Assembly (NCBI GenBank): GCA_021776135.1
Contig: JAJFGL010000035.1
Location: forward strand, 1 to 64,000
Direction: 5' to 3'
DNA: 64,000 bases
Source: Kiloniellaceae bacterium
GTDB taxonomy: Bacteria > Pseudomonadota > Alphaproteobacteria > Kiloniellales > J153
Both the position numbers and the translations under genes were made by a program. The notes under the pieces were generated by a model that saw only the letters and a list, made by a program, of their open reading frames with translations, made no database searches and had not been told where the DNA came from. Below, in pieces: positions 44,177 through 52,663 of the stretch (within the stretch, counting starts at the first letter, position 1; every line of letters begins with the position of its first letter).

Positions 44177-44520
44177 GAAAAATCATTTCGACTGAAGTGG
44201 ACGGCAAGACGCTGGAGCTGTATGGGAGTGATGATGACGATCTCGAGCTTTTCTGTGAGGGAGTTCATGGAATCGCGAGCACGGGAGCATCCGTCAAATT
44301 CAACCTTCATACGGTCCTTCCCTGGGAAAGTGATTCTTCAACTCAGAAAAGACGCGTTGTTGCTCGAATCGTGATACCGGCAGCAGATTTCGTTTCTACT
44401 GCTGAATTACTCCAGCGGTTTGCAGATAAAATTCGTGAACCAGGTGCGGTCGTAAATGGTGATGAAGCTGATGAATCTGATGAGGCTGCAAGTCCTGCAG
44501 ACGAGTCGGACGAGGGGTGA
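44173..44520 (+). CDS. Small acidic protein, DUF3467-like
   Basis: A 115-residue protein of unknown function. A beta-rich middle (VKFNLHTVLPWESDSSTQKRRVVARIVI) is followed by a helix (TAELLQRFADKI), the layout of DUF3467 proteins, whose typical ending is an arginine-rich strand then a helix of the AKxLxxxLxxNI type. The last 20 residues are strongly acidic. It is translationally coupled to the XRE gene. A third gene of this type is unusual for a two-gene toxin-antitoxin operon and may be a chaperone or a further toxin-neutralising part (inference). Confidence 0.55.
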   Translation: MRKIISTEVDGKTLELYGSDDDDLELFCEGVHGIASTGASVKFNLHTVLPWESDSSTQKRRVVARIVIPAADFVSTAELLQRFADKIREPGAVVNGDEADESDEAASPADESDEG

Positions 44521-44739
44521 AATCTAAATTAGATAAATCCCACACCCACGCCGAGACTTTTGTGCTGTCATGATCTGTTTAACGAGCCTGTCAGGGCGTG
44601 GGCAACACTTGGATTGTTCTGCTCTGGCCGGCAAAGGACAGCGCCTGCTGGTTTAGAAATAAGTGCTGTTTCCCTGGCAGCAACCTTTAGAATCATCACT
44701 AGTAGCCATACTGGCGCCAACTCAATCCAAGGAGCCCGT

Positions 44740-45078
44740 GTGACTGACGAGTGCTTGCCGAGCGATGTCTGGGTCATGGCCCATGTCCGGCGCTGTAACG
44801 ACAACGGCATCCCGGCCATGGTCGTGCGCAGGGGAGAGGCCAAGGGCGGCGCCGTTCTGTTAAAAATCAATCTACTGACGGAGGGCTGCCGGATTCTGTC
44901 CCAGGCGCGCGGTCTCGACGGCGATTTGGGCTGGCTGGCGGCCTTCAAGGGCGCCCTGGTGTCCGAAGCCGAAGCCGACGACTACCTCACCCGCGCGGCC
45001 GCGCGCGACCCGGATGTCTGGGTTATAGAGATTGAGGACCGAAGCGGGCATAACCCCTTCGAGGGTAAAGTTTTTTAA
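44740..45078 (+). CDS. DUF1491 family protein
   Basis: A 112-residue protein of the alphaproteobacterial DUF1491 family. Seen motifs are DVWVMAHVRRCNDNGIPAMVVRRGEAKGG, then a run of DPDVWVIEIEDRSGHNPF at the end. The GTG at 44740 is chosen because AAGGAG lies at ideal spacing; the longer frame starts in non-coding DNA. GC returns to the genome norm here, so the right edge of the low-GC insert lies in 44520-44740. It converges with a small gene on the other strand. Confidence 0.88.
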   Translation: MTDECLPSDVWVMAHVRRCNDNGIPAMVVRRGEAKGGAVLLKINLLTEGCRILSQARGLDGDLGWLAAFKGALVSEAEADDYLTRAAARDPDVWVIEIEDRSGHNPFEGKVF

Positions 45079-45107
45079 CCCGCTCCCGCCGCTTATACCG
45101 AGTCCCG

Positions 45108-45368
45108 TCAATCGAGCCGGACGTGTTTTTTACCGGCCCAGTTTTCCAGCTTACCGCTTTCCAAGAGGCAATCGCAGGCGGCTTCGAGATCGCGTTTGCT
45201 GTGGCCGAGCGCCACCCAGGCCTCCTCGATCGCGACCATGGCGGCATTGGCGATCTGGGCCAGCTTATCCTCGGAAAAAAGCTCCGGCATTTCGCGGATG
45301 GCCTCCGCGTCGTGCCAGGCGGCAACCAGGCGCTTCAGGATCGGGTCCAGGGCATCTTTGGGGGCCAT
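45108..45368 (-). CDS. Small helical protein of unknown function
   Basis: An 86-residue protein, probably all-helical and cytosolic. The sequence has amphipathic stretches (PILKRLVAAWHDAEAIREM, LAQIANAAMVAIEEAWVALG) but no recognised domain. A good purine-rich ribosome site (AGAGAGGGATGG) precedes the ATG. Codon use fits the neighbours. It converges with DUF1491 and its start faces an inverted repeat. Confidence 0.6.
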   Translation of the reverse strand: MAPKDALDPILKRLVAAWHDAEAIREMPELFSEDKLAQIANAAMVAIEEAWVALGHSKRDLEAACDCLLESGKLENWAGKKHVRLD

Positions 45369-45456
45369 GATCCATCCCTCTCTCTCAAGTAGCTCAAGTC
45401 ATTCGACCGGGCGATGTTAAAAGGTTACGGCATAATTGTGTCGGTTAGAAGGCCCC

Positions 45457-45502
45457 AGAGCATGTTCCGGTCAAATGGGTCAATATGAACGGAACATGCT
45501 CT
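45457..45502. repeat. Inverted repeat with 13-bp perfect arms
   Basis: AGAGCATGTTCCG at 45457-45469 is an exact reverse complement of CGGAACATGCTCT at 45490-45502, with a 20-nt spacer. Many alphaproteobacteria carry scattered palindromic elements with an AGCATG(A/T)TCCGG-like arm; this fits that type in size and sequence. It lies in a gap between the small helical gene and mlaC-like gene. No second copy was noticed in this window. Confidence 0.75.
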
Positions 45503-45583
45503 AGCGCTATCAATTGACCTGGAGGCGGCATGGTTGCACCCTATGGCAGTTCGTATTCAATAAATAAAAACTAGCGGGGGCAT

Positions 45584-46234
45584 TTGATGCTGGGGTTTTT
45601 TGGGGTGGCGGCAGGAGGTGGCCGGGCCAGGGGAGGGGCGTTCGTCATCGCCTTTACGATCATGGCGCTGAGCAGCATCGAGCTATCGGCGGCGCAAACG
45701 CCGGGCGATGCGGTCGCATTTCTCACGGACCTTAGCCAGCGTGCCAAGACCCAGCTCAACGAGCCCGGTCTACCCCAAGTGGAGAAAGAGCGGCGATTCC
45801 GGGTTCTGCTGCACCAGGGATTCGATATCGAGGCTATATCGCGATTTATTCTCGGCCGTTATTGGCGCCGGGCGAAAGAGCCAGACCGGCTGGATTTCAT
45901 CCAGGTATTCGAAGATTCCCTGGTGTTTCGATTCTTGCCGGTCTTTGGCGACTACGCCGAAGACGCGCTTCTGTTCGGTAAGGTCCGGCCTTTTGGTAAC
46001 AGGGCCGATCTGTTCAACGTCGAATCCGAGTTGACGCGCTCCCAAGGACCGCCCTTGCATCTAAATTGGCGCGTACACAAGGGATCCAAGGGATACCGGA
46101 TTCTGGATATTCTGGCCGAAGGGGTCAGTGTCGCGGTGACCCTGCGCTCGGAATACGGTTCCGTCCTGAAGCAGAACGGTGGCAGCGTATCCGCCTTGAA
46201 TGAAACCCTGCGCGACAAGTTTACGGGGCTTTAG
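45584..46234 (+). CDS. MlaC-like phospholipid-transport substrate-binding protein
   Basis: A 216-residue periplasmic protein of the MlaC/Ttg2D family. It starts with a signal-anchor-like stretch (residues 1-36, ending SAAQT). The body shows FRVLLHQGFDIEAISRFILGRYWRRA, YAEDALLFG and LDILAEGVSVAVTLRSEYGSVL, the family pattern for shuttling phospholipids between membranes. The other Mla genes (ABC, MlaA) are not adjacent, so it is an isolated paralogue. It overlaps the following gene on the other strand by 4 bp. Confidence 0.9.
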   Translation: MMLGFFGVAAGGGRARGGAFVIAFTIMALSSIELSAAQTPGDAVAFLTDLSQRAKTQLNEPGLPQVEKERRFRVLLHQGFDIEAISRFILGRYWRRAKEPDRLDFIQVFEDSLVFRFLPVFGDYAEDALLFGKVRPFGNRADLFNVESELTRSQGPPLHLNWRVHKGSKGYRILDILAEGVSVAVTLRSEYGSVLKQNGGSVSALNETLRDKFTGL

Positions 46235-46758
46235 GGCGCCCGGTAGAAGATGTGCCGCCCTATCTTGGGACCCAGGCTGAGCTTGCCGCGCCAGGACGGG
46301 ACCGCGTAATCCGCGTGATACCAGAGTGCGCCTTGTGTCGGATCTTTCGTGCCTTCCCAAAATACACGCCGGGCCAAGGCTTTACTGCGTTTCCAAGCGC
46401 TCCACTCCTGGGGCTGGTCACTGCGTCCGTCGCACCACCATGAGAACTGGCAGCGATACCGCTTGATGCCCCCCTGACGCACGACCCCGCATATCTTCGC
46501 CGGGAAAAGGGGATTCTGCGCGCGGTTCATGACCACATGACCGACCGCTATCTTGCCCTCGTCGGGCTCGCCCCTGGCCTCGAAGTAGATCGTCAGGGCC
46601 AGGCATTCGATTTCTTCCGCGACGTTCAACCCGGAATTCGCCAAAACCGAGGGCGCCGGACCGATGAGAAATGCGGCGATAACAGCCAAAACCGCGCTTA
46701 TGCGGCCGATCAGCTCCACACGCCGCCAGGATGGCGAAGAAAAGACACGCATACGCAT
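46231..46758 (-). CDS. SleB-type cell wall hydrolase
   Basis: A 175-residue exported Hydrolase_2 (SleB/CwlJ-like) protein. A signal or membrane anchor lies at about 15-41. The catalytic Glu lies in LTIYFEARGEPDEGKIAVGHVVMNRA, followed by FSWWCDGR and WYHADYAVPSW. These enzymes cleave peptidoglycan glycan strands; outside spore-formers they act in wall remodelling. The start has no strong Shine-Dalgarno. It converges with the mlaC-like gene. Confidence 0.9.
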   Translation of the reverse strand: MRMRVFSSPSWRRVELIGRISAVLAVIAAFLIGPAPSVLANSGLNVAEEIECLALTIYFEARGEPDEGKIAVGHVVMNRAQNPLFPAKICGVVRQGGIKRYRCQFSWWCDGRSDQPQEWSAWKRSKALARRVFWEGTKDPTQGALWYHADYAVPSWRGKLSLGPKIGRHIFYRAP

Positions 46759-47262
46759 TTAGACAGAATCCCCAACCCAAAACCCGATCGGCCATCTCGA
46801 GGGCCGAAAATACCTTGAGGCCTCAGGGCCCGTGGCTAGATTCACTGGCTTTTTGGCCAGGATCTTGCCGGAAACGCGCTGGAAATCCGAGTCTACCGTG
46901 CGCGCGGCCGCGAGCCTACGAGATTAACCGGCCCCTGTGAAGCCCTGGTATTTACCGCGGTAGGGGCCTCCAAATCAGGGCTCCTGACGATGGTTTTGAA
47001 AGTGAAAAATATTTCAAGGCGTTGGTTAATTTAATTAACGCTTGGATGCAAATAAGTCCTCAAAAATGGCCATTTTTATCCCCAGGACATTAGCCGCCGC
47101 ACCAGGTGTTAGCCAGATATTAAGCGAAAGAGCCTAGCAAGAAAGCATCGCCTCGCTTGTGGGAGCGGCGATGTGGCGTGGCCGATTCGGCATGGAAAAT
47201 TCTTGTCGGCTCCCGTCGTAATTTTTGAGGCCATGCTTGACTGGATCTGAAGTCTTCTGACC
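46759..47262. other. 504-bp non-coding stretch with several palindromes
   Basis: No gene is supported. Perfect or near-perfect palindromes are GTTAATT-T-AATTAAC at 47025-47039, AAAAATGGCCATTTTT at 47062-47077, and TTGAAA (46996-47001) / TTTCAA (47012-47017). The left part is GC-rich; the part after about 46990 is AT-rich. The stretch is the leader of the sensor kinase at 47263 and upstream region of the SleB-like gene, so the sites may be operators for both. Confidence 0.55.
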
Positions 47263-49068
47263 ATGAAATCGCCTCTTCGCGTTGCCTCGTCACGCCAGAT
47301 TGCCCTTCTCACCGGCGCGGTTCTTGGCGGCTCCCTTGCCTTTTTGATTTACGTCGCGGTCAGCATAGGCGACCTCAAAGACGATTTGCCGTACGAATTG
47401 CTCGACCGGCAACAGGCGCATTATCGAATCTTCGAAGATCTGGTTGCCCTGCACCGCATGGTTCAGTCCGCGGCCTATGAACAGGGAACGCCGCGTCTGG
47501 GCCCCATTCGCGAACAAGTCGCGATTGCCCGGCTACATCTTGCCGGGATCGAGGGTGAAGCGGCGCGTGGCGGCGAGGAAGACACCGCAGGCATCCATGC
47601 CCAGATAATCCCGGTCCTCGACGATATGGATCTCTGGTTGGAAAACGGATTATCGGGATTGGCGCCCGATTCGCCGACGGTGTTGAAGGCGATGACGTTT
47701 CGCACCTTGGATGCTTCCGGCACCATTGAAACCCTGCTGGTCAAGGTGCACGATGAGGCACTTGAGGCCCTGGAGCGCAACGTTTCTTTCTTGGATAAAT
47801 TCAGGGCGACGCTGGTTCCCATCGTGGCTCAAATATTGATTTTCGGTGGCCTTCTGGTTTTTTTCGCGTTACGGGCGCAACGAATGGCGGAGGCCAATCG
47901 TCTTGCTCAAGCCCGCCTCAGGGACGCGATCGAATCTCTTCCCGTTACCTTCAGCCTCTTCGACAATAACGCGAAGCTTGTGCTGTTCAACGAAAAGCAT
48001 CGCGAGATTTATCCCGGCCCTAAAGAGGTCATGGCCGTTGGGTCTTCATACTCCGACATGGTTAAAGGCGCCGCTGAAAGCGGAAAGCTCGACTTAGGGC
48101 CAATGGAGGCGAAGGATTGGTGCGCGGTGCGCGAGGCCGCGTTTCGCAATTCGGCCGGTCCGATCGAAATCACCTTCGCCGATGGCAAAATATTCGAGCT
48201 TGACGAGTGGCCGACCGCCGAAGGTGGACTTGTCACCTTCGGTACGGACGTCACGAAGGTTCGCGCGCGCGAATCCGAGCTCTTACGCATTGGCGGGGAA
48301 TTGCGTATGGCCAAGGAAGAAGCGGAAATGGCGAGCCGATCCAAGTCGGAATTCCTAGCCAATGTCAGCCACGAGCTCCGCACACCCTTGAACGCTATTA
48401 TCGGTTTCTCCGAAATCATCGAGACCGAGCTGTTCGGGCCCATCGCGCCTGAACAGTATCGGGAATACGCGGGCGATATTCATTCGAGTGGGCGCCATCT
48501 TTTAAGTTTGATAAATGACATTCTGGACCTGTCGAAAGTCGAGGCCGGTAAATTTGAATTGATCGAATCCGATATTGATATCGCGGAAGCGGTTGAAGCC
48601 ATGATGCGCCTGGTGCGAGACCGGGCGCACCAAGGTCAGGTCAAATTGATCAACGCCCTGCCGCCGGTCATGCCGGTTCTAATCGGCGATCTGCGCGCGT
48701 TTAAGCAGATTCTCCTTAACCTATTGTCCAATGCGGTGAAATTCACCGAGGCCGGCGGCACGGTCACGCTCGAAGCGGTTATCGTTTCCGATGGGTCGCT
48801 TGAACTGAGCGTCGCGGATACCGGCATTGGCATGAGCCCAAGCGATCTGGCGTTGGCACTAACGCCCTTCGGCCAAGTCGATACCGCCTTCTCCAGGCGG
48901 GCCGATGGAACCGGTTTGGGTCTTCCATTATCCGAACGTTTGGTCGTGGCCCACGGCGGGACTCTCGATGTTAAAAGCAAGTTAGCGACCGGCACCCGCG
49001 TTACGGTGCGCTTTCCCGCGAATCGCTTGCTGACTGGCCCCAAGCTGTCGGCGGCCCGTGGCCGGTAA
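47263..49068 (+). CDS. Membrane sensor histidine kinase with PAS domain
   Basis: A 601-residue kinase. Helices lie at 15-34 and 184-204 with a periplasmic helical sensor between. A PAS fold (about 218-335; LPVTFSLFDNNAKLVLFNEKHREIYPG) leads to HisKA with His370 in NVSHELRTPLNAIIGF and a HATPase (LLNLLSNAVKFTEAGG, DTGIGMSPSD, GTGLGLPLSE). No response regulator is adjacent. Its kinase core is close to that of the kinase at 1337-2899. An FNR box begins 2 bp after its stop. Confidence 0.92.
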   Translation: MKSPLRVASSRQIALLTGAVLGGSLAFLIYVAVSIGDLKDDLPYELLDRQQAHYRIFEDLVALHRMVQSAAYEQGTPRLGPIREQVAIARLHLAGIEGEAARGGEEDTAGIHAQIIPVLDDMDLWLENGLSGLAPDSPTVLKAMTFRTLDASGTIETLLVKVHDEALEALERNVSFLDKFRATLVPIVAQILIFGGLLVFFALRAQRMAEANRLAQARLRDAIESLPVTFSLFDNNAKLVLFNEKHREIYPGPKEVMAVGSSYSDMVKGAAESGKLDLGPMEAKDWCAVREAAFRNSAGPIEITFADGKIFELDEWPTAEGGLVTFGTDVTKVRARESELLRIGGELRMAKEEAEMASRSKSEFLANVSHELRTPLNAIIGFSEIIETELFGPIAPEQYREYAGDIHSSGRHLLSLINDILDLSKVEAGKFELIESDIDIAEAVEAMMRLVRDRAHQGQVKLINALPPVMPVLIGDLRAFKQILLNLLSNAVKFTEAGGTVTLEAVIVSDGSLELSVADTGIGMSPSDLALALTPFGQVDTAFSRRADGTGLGLPLSERLVVAHGGTLDVKSKLATGTRVTVRFPANRLLTGPKLSAARGR

Positions 49069-49070
49069 AT

Positions 49071-49084
49071 TTGATCCAAATCAA
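49071..49084. promoter_or_regulatory. FNR/Anr box behind sensor kinase gene
   Basis: TTGATCCAAATCAA, identical to the hemN box over 15 bp including the preceding T. A -10-like TACTCT at 49107-49112 puts the box centre about 41.5 bp before a start near 49119. A second possible promoter overlaps it (TTGACA at 49091-49096). It is followed by a short transcript ending at a terminator. Confidence 0.75.
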
Positions 49085-49118
49085 TCCCTCTTGACAATAC
49101 GTGCCGTACTCTCTGGAT

Positions 49119-49216
49119 TGGTCGAGCGATGCGATAATCGTCGTTCGCCCGGTTGAGACGACTCTTTCCCCCATACCACTTGCCGCTACCAGGATTGGGA
49201 AGCGGCTTCTTTTTTT
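49119..49216 (+). ncRNA. Candidate FNR-controlled small RNA
   Basis: Between the FNR box/promoter and an intrinsic terminator lies a stretch of about 98 nt. The only open frame across it runs through the terminator into the downstream YcaQ gene and its N-terminus there is not family-like. The 3' end is GCCGCT (49182-49187), spacer, AGCGGC (49201-49206), then TTCTTTTTTT, a poly-U tail as in Hfq-type sRNAs. Anaerobic induction is predicted from the box. No known sRNA family is recognised and the exact 5' end is inferred. Confidence 0.45.
49182..49216 (+). terminator. Intrinsic terminator of the small transcript
   Basis: Six-base-pair stem GCCGCT (49182-49187) / AGCGGC (49201-49206) with 13-nt loop and a TTCTTTTTTT tail to 49216. 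It may also terminate readthrough from the sensor kinase gene. Confidence 0.7.
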
Positions 49217-49298
49217 GTGGCTGGCGATATATTTTGACGGCCTGCGGTATCGAGGGTTACGATTTTGGCCGAAAACGAGGCCAAATCACCATGCTCTT

Positions 49299-50522
49299 TT
49301 GAGTAAATCGGCAAGTCTGTCCAAGAGCGAGGCGCGGCGCATGGCCTTGGTGGCGCAGGGCTTCGGCGTCCGGCGCACCCGCCAGCCCTCGGCTTGGGCG
49401 CGGGTTGCGCGGGCGGTCGAAACCATGGGCCTCTTGCAAATCGATTCCGTCAACGTCCTGATTCGCTCACATTACCTGCCGGCCTATTCGCGCCTCGGGC
49501 CCTATGACCGTTCCGCGCTCGACCGGCGCGCCTTCGGGTTCAAGCGCAAGGCCATGTTCGAATACTGGGCCCATGAAGCTTCGTTGCTGCCCATGGCCCT
49601 GCATCCTTTGTTCCGTTGGCGCATGGCGCGCGCCCAGCGTCATGCCGGCATCTACAGCGGCCTGGCCCGTTTCGCGCGTGAGAAACGAGGATTTGTGCGC
49701 GAGGTTCTCGCCGAGGTGCGCGTCGGCGGTCCCCTGACGGCGCGGGAGCTTTCACGCCCTGGCGCGCGCAAGGGGCCGTGGTGGGGCTGGACCGACGGCA
49801 AGGCGGCGCTGGAATATCTGTTCTGGACCGGGGAGGTGACCACGGCGGCCCGGCGCGGGGGATTCGAGCGGGTTTACGATCTCAGTGAGCGGGTCATCCC
49901 ACCGGCGGTTTGGAACGCGCCGGAACCGGACGAAGCCGAGGCGGTGCGCGAACTCCTGCGCCTCGCCGCCCGGGCTCTGGGGGTCGCGACCGAGACCGAC
50001 CTGCGCGATTATTTTCGCTTGCCCGTCGCCGCTACCCGCATGGCCCTGGGCGAGTTGGCCGAGGCCGGCGAGCTGATGCCCGTGGACATCAAAGGCTGGC
50101 GCCAAGGCGCCTATCTCGATCCCCAGGCGCGCTGTCCCGGCCAGGTTTCGGCGACCGCCTTGCTATCGCCCTTCGATCCCCTGGTCTGGGCCCGGGCGCG
50201 GGCCGAACGCCTATTCGATTTCAAGTACCGGATCGAGATCTATACCCCGGCGGCCAAGCGGCAATATGGGTACTATGTCTTGCCCTTCCTGCACCGGGGC
50301 CGTCTGGTCGCGCGGGTCGACCTCAAGGCCGAGCGGGCCAAGGGGCGCTTGCGGGTTCCCGCCGTGCATCTCGAGCCGCGTTGCGATCCGGGCGCCACAG
50401 CCGAGGCCCTGGCCGGGGAACTGGTCATGCTCGCCGCATGGCTCGGCCTGGACGACATCGTGCTGGGCCGGCGCGGTAACCTGGCAACTAACTTGAGGGC
50501 CGCGTTAAAGCACGCAAACTGA
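49299..50522 (+). CDS. Winged-helix protein of the YcaQ/HTH_42 family
   Basis: About 407 residues of the YcaQ (AlkX-like) family, winged-helix DNA glycosylases implicated in unhooking interstrand crosslinks. Motifs seen are [34 protein letters not shown] and [22 protein letters not shown], typical for the family. The start is uncertain: TTG 49299 gives the family-like N-terminus [23 protein letters not shown] 49341 is shorter, and the GTG at 49101 adds 66 unlike residues. A hairpin TTTGGCC-N8-GGCCAAA lies at about 49264-49287. Confidence 0.85.
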   Translation: MSKSASLSKSEARRMALVAQGFGVRRTRQPSAWARVARAVETMGLLQIDSVNVLIRSHYLPAYSRLGPYDRSALDRRAFGFKRKAMFEYWAHEASLLPMALHPLFRWRMARAQRHAGIYSGLARFAREKRGFVREVLAEVRVGGPLTARELSRPGARKGPWWGWTDGKAALEYLFWTGEVTTAARRGGFERVYDLSERVIPPAVWNAPEPDEAEAVRELLRLAARALGVATETDLRDYFRLPVAATRMALGELAEAGELMPVDIKGWRQGAYLDPQARCPGQVSATALLSPFDPLVWARARAERLFDFKYRIEIYTPAAKRQYGYYVLPFLHRGRLVARVDLKAERAKGRLRVPAVHLEPRCDPGATAEALAGELVMLAAWLGLDDIVLGRRGNLATNLRAALKHAN

Positions 50523-50593
50523 GCCGATTTAGCGGGCCATATCCGGGGATTGACGCTAGAGTGCGCCGCGACAAAAAAAGGGGCATGGAACGC

Positions 50594-51235
50594 ATGGCTG
50601 ACACGCCGGACAACGTCACGGTCATCGATCATCCGCTGGTTCAGCACAAGCTGGGCCTGATGCGGCGCAAGGAAACCAGCACCGTGGACTTCCGGCAATT
50701 GCTGCGCGAGATCGCGCTGCTGATCGGTTATGAGGTAACCCGCGATCTGCCCATGACTCGGGTCGAGATCGAAACCCCGCTGACCAAGATGATGGCGCCG
50801 CGGATCGACGGCAAGAAGCTGGTCTTCATCTCGATCCTGCGGGCGGGAAATGGCTTGCTGGAAGGCTTGCTGGATTTAGCGCCCTCGGCGCGGGTCGGTC
50901 ATATTGGCCTCTACCGTGACCCCAAGACGCTGGAGCCGGTGGAATACTACTTCAAGGTTCCTCAGGACTTGGCCGAACGCCAGGTTATCGTGGTCGATCC
51001 CATGCTCGCGACCGGCAATTCCGCCGCCGCCGCGATCTCGCGGATCAAGGATAGGGGCGCCCGCGATATCAAGTTCGTCTGTCTTCTGGCGGCGCCGGAA
51101 GGCCTCAAGACCATGCACGAAAAACATCCGGAGTTGCCGATTTATACCGCATCGATCGATGAGTACCTGAACGATCATGGGTATATCGTGCCCGGCCTGG
51201 GCGACGCGGGCGACCGCATTTACGGCACCAAGTAG
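50594..51235 (+). CDS. upp: Uracil phosphoribosyltransferase
   Basis: A 213-residue enzyme making UMP from uracil and PRPP. Key motifs are [15 protein letters not shown] (PRPP loop), [15 protein letters not shown], and the uracil-binding C-terminus [20 protein letters not shown] 50594 is chosen (AAGGGG at good spacing), with ATG 50585 possible. It is followed after 13 bp by a cytosine deaminase-like gene, giving cytosine to UMP salvage in one unit. Confidence 0.96.
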   Translation: MADTPDNVTVIDHPLVQHKLGLMRRKETSTVDFRQLLREIALLIGYEVTRDLPMTRVEIETPLTKMMAPRIDGKKLVFISILRAGNGLLEGLLDLAPSARVGHIGLYRDPKTLEPVEYYFKVPQDLAERQVIVVDPMLATGNSAAAAISRIKDRGARDIKFVCLLAAPEGLKTMHEKHPELPIYTASIDEYLNDHGYIVPGLGDAGDRIYGTK

Positions 51236-51248
51236 AAGTGGCCAAGAC

Positions 51249-51713
51249 ATGCCGATCGTGAAAGCAAACGACCAGGACCGCGCCTTCATGCGCGCCGCCT
51301 ACGCCGAGGCCAAGGCGGGTTTTGACGAAGGCGGCCTGCCCATCGGCGCGGTCCTGACCGAGAACGGGGAGATTATCGGGCGCGGCCACAATCGCCGGGT
51401 CCAGGAAGGCGATCCCATCGCCCACGGGGAAATGGATTGCCTGCGCCGCGCCGGGCGCCGGCGTAGCTATGGCGCCACGGCCCTATACACGACCCTTAGT
51501 CCCTGCATGATGTGTACGGGCACCATCCTTCAGTTCGGCATCCCGCGCGTGGTCGTGGGCGAGGACAAGAATTTCGACGGCAATATCGGTTTCTTGTCGG
51601 AGCGCGGGGTCGAGGTTGCCTTGTTGCAAGATCCCGATTGCATCGAACTCATGGGCCGCTTTATTCGCGAACACCCGGAAATCTGGAACGAAGACATCGC
51701 CGAGGACGATTAA
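51249..51713 (+). CDS. Cytosine deaminase-like nucleobase deaminase (cytidine deaminase fold)
   Basis: A 154-residue zinc deaminase. The zinc motifs are HGE in IAHGEMDCLRRAGR and PCMMC in LSPCMMCTG. HGE plus short length matches the fungal-type (FCY1-like) cytosine deaminase subgroup rather than bacterial CodA, and also resembles other nucleoside deaminases. Given upp upstream and a nucleoside importer downstream, conversion of cytosine to uracil is the likely role. It ends overlapping the ABC permease gene of the opposite strand by 4 bp. Confidence 0.87.
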   Translation: MPIVKANDQDRAFMRAAYAEAKAGFDEGGLPIGAVLTENGEIIGRGHNRRVQEGDPIAHGEMDCLRRAGRRRSYGATALYTTLSPCMMCTGTILQFGIPRVVVGEDKNFDGNIGFLSERGVEVALLQDPDCIELMGRFIREHPEIWNEDIAEDD

Positions 51714-52663
51714 CGCTCGCCCTTGCGGTACGGCACCATGAGGGCCTTGGGGTAGGCGGCCCGGCGCGACATGACGATCAGCGCCAAGATGCTGAACGCA
51801 TAAGGCAGCATCAGGAATATCTGATAGGGGATATCGCCGCCGAGCGCTTGCTGAAGGCGCACTTGGAAGGCGTCGAAGGCGCCGAACAGCAGGGCCCCCA
51901 GCAAGGCCTTTCCCGGCCGCCAGGACGCGAAGACGACGAGCGCGATGCAGATCCAGCCGCGCCCGGCGATCATTTCGAAGAAAAAGGCGTTGAAGGCCGA
52001 CATGGTCAAAAACGCGCCGCCGATGGCCATGAAGCCACTGCCGATCATGACCGCGCCGATGCGCATGACATAGACATCGATGCCTTGCGCTTCGGCGGCG
52101 GCCGGGTTCTCGCCGACCGCGCGCAGAGCCAGGCCGAGCGGCGTTTTGTAAAGCACCAGCCCAACAACGGCGACCGAGACGAAAGCCAGATAGGTTAGCG
52201 CCGTTTGCTTGAACAAGGCCGGGCCGATGAAAGGTATTTCAGAAAGGATGGGAATCGCGAAAGGCTGAAAGGCCTCGATCCGGGGCGGGCTCGGCACGTC
52301 CGGCAGGATCATGCGGTAAGTGAAGTAGGCCAGGCTGGTGGCGAGCAGGGTCAGGCCGAGGCCGGTCACATGCTGCGACAAGCCGAGCGGCACCGTGAAG
52401 AGGCCGTGTATAAAGCCGAAGATCATGCCAATGGCGAAGGCAAAGACGACGCCGGTCCACAAATCCGCGCCCTGATAGACCGCCATCCAGCCGGCCATGG
52501 CGCCGGCGGTCATGATGCCCTCGATCCCCAGGTTCAAAACGCCGGCGCGCTCGCAGATCAACTCCCCCAGAGTGCCGAAGATCAAGGGTGTAGCGATCCG
52601 GGTCGCGGCGGCCCAGAAACTAACGGTGAAAAGGATTTCGACGATTTCCATGTCTAGCGCCAT
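51710..52663 (-). CDS. Nucleoside ABC transporter permease (second subunit)
   Basis: A 317-residue inner-membrane permease of the BPD_transp_2/YufQ type, about nine to ten helices. The conserved cytoplasmic loop PLGLALRAVGENPAAAEAQGIDVYVMRIGAVMIG is the family ATPase-coupling region. It overlaps the other permease gene by 10 bp. It is the last gene of a BMP-ATPase-permease-permease operon, the standard layout for purine/pyrimidine nucleoside uptake. Confidence 0.94.
   Translation of the reverse strand: MALDMEIVEILFTVSFWAAATRIATPLIFGTLGELICERAGVLNLGIEGIMTAGAMAGWMAVYQGADLWTGVVFAFAIGMIFGFIHGLFTVPLGLSQHVTGLGLTLLATSLAYFTYRMILPDVPSPPRIEAFQPFAIPILSEIPFIGPALFKQTALTYLAFVSVAVVGLVLYKTPLGLALRAVGENPAAAEAQGIDVYVMRIGAVMIGSGFMAIGGAFLTMSAFNAFFFEMIAGRGWICIALVVFASWRPGKALLGALLFGAFDAFQVRLQQALGGDIPYQIFLMLPYAFSILALIVMSRRAAYPKALMVPYRKGER

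Noticed and set aside
44520-44740. attR copy of the tRNA-Glu 3' end closing the low-GC insert
   Set aside because: I searched by eye for GGTTCGAATCCC-like repeats after the module and found none, so integration by a tRNA-targeting integrase is not demonstrated.
47021-47040. CtrA binding site TTAA-N7-TTAA
   Set aside because: The two TTAA elements are 5 bp apart, not 7, and the region is better described as a palindrome.
49101-49298. 66-residue N-terminal extension of the YcaQ-like protein from GTG 49101
   Set aside because: The extension is unlike the family and spans an intrinsic terminator, so an internal start is more likely.
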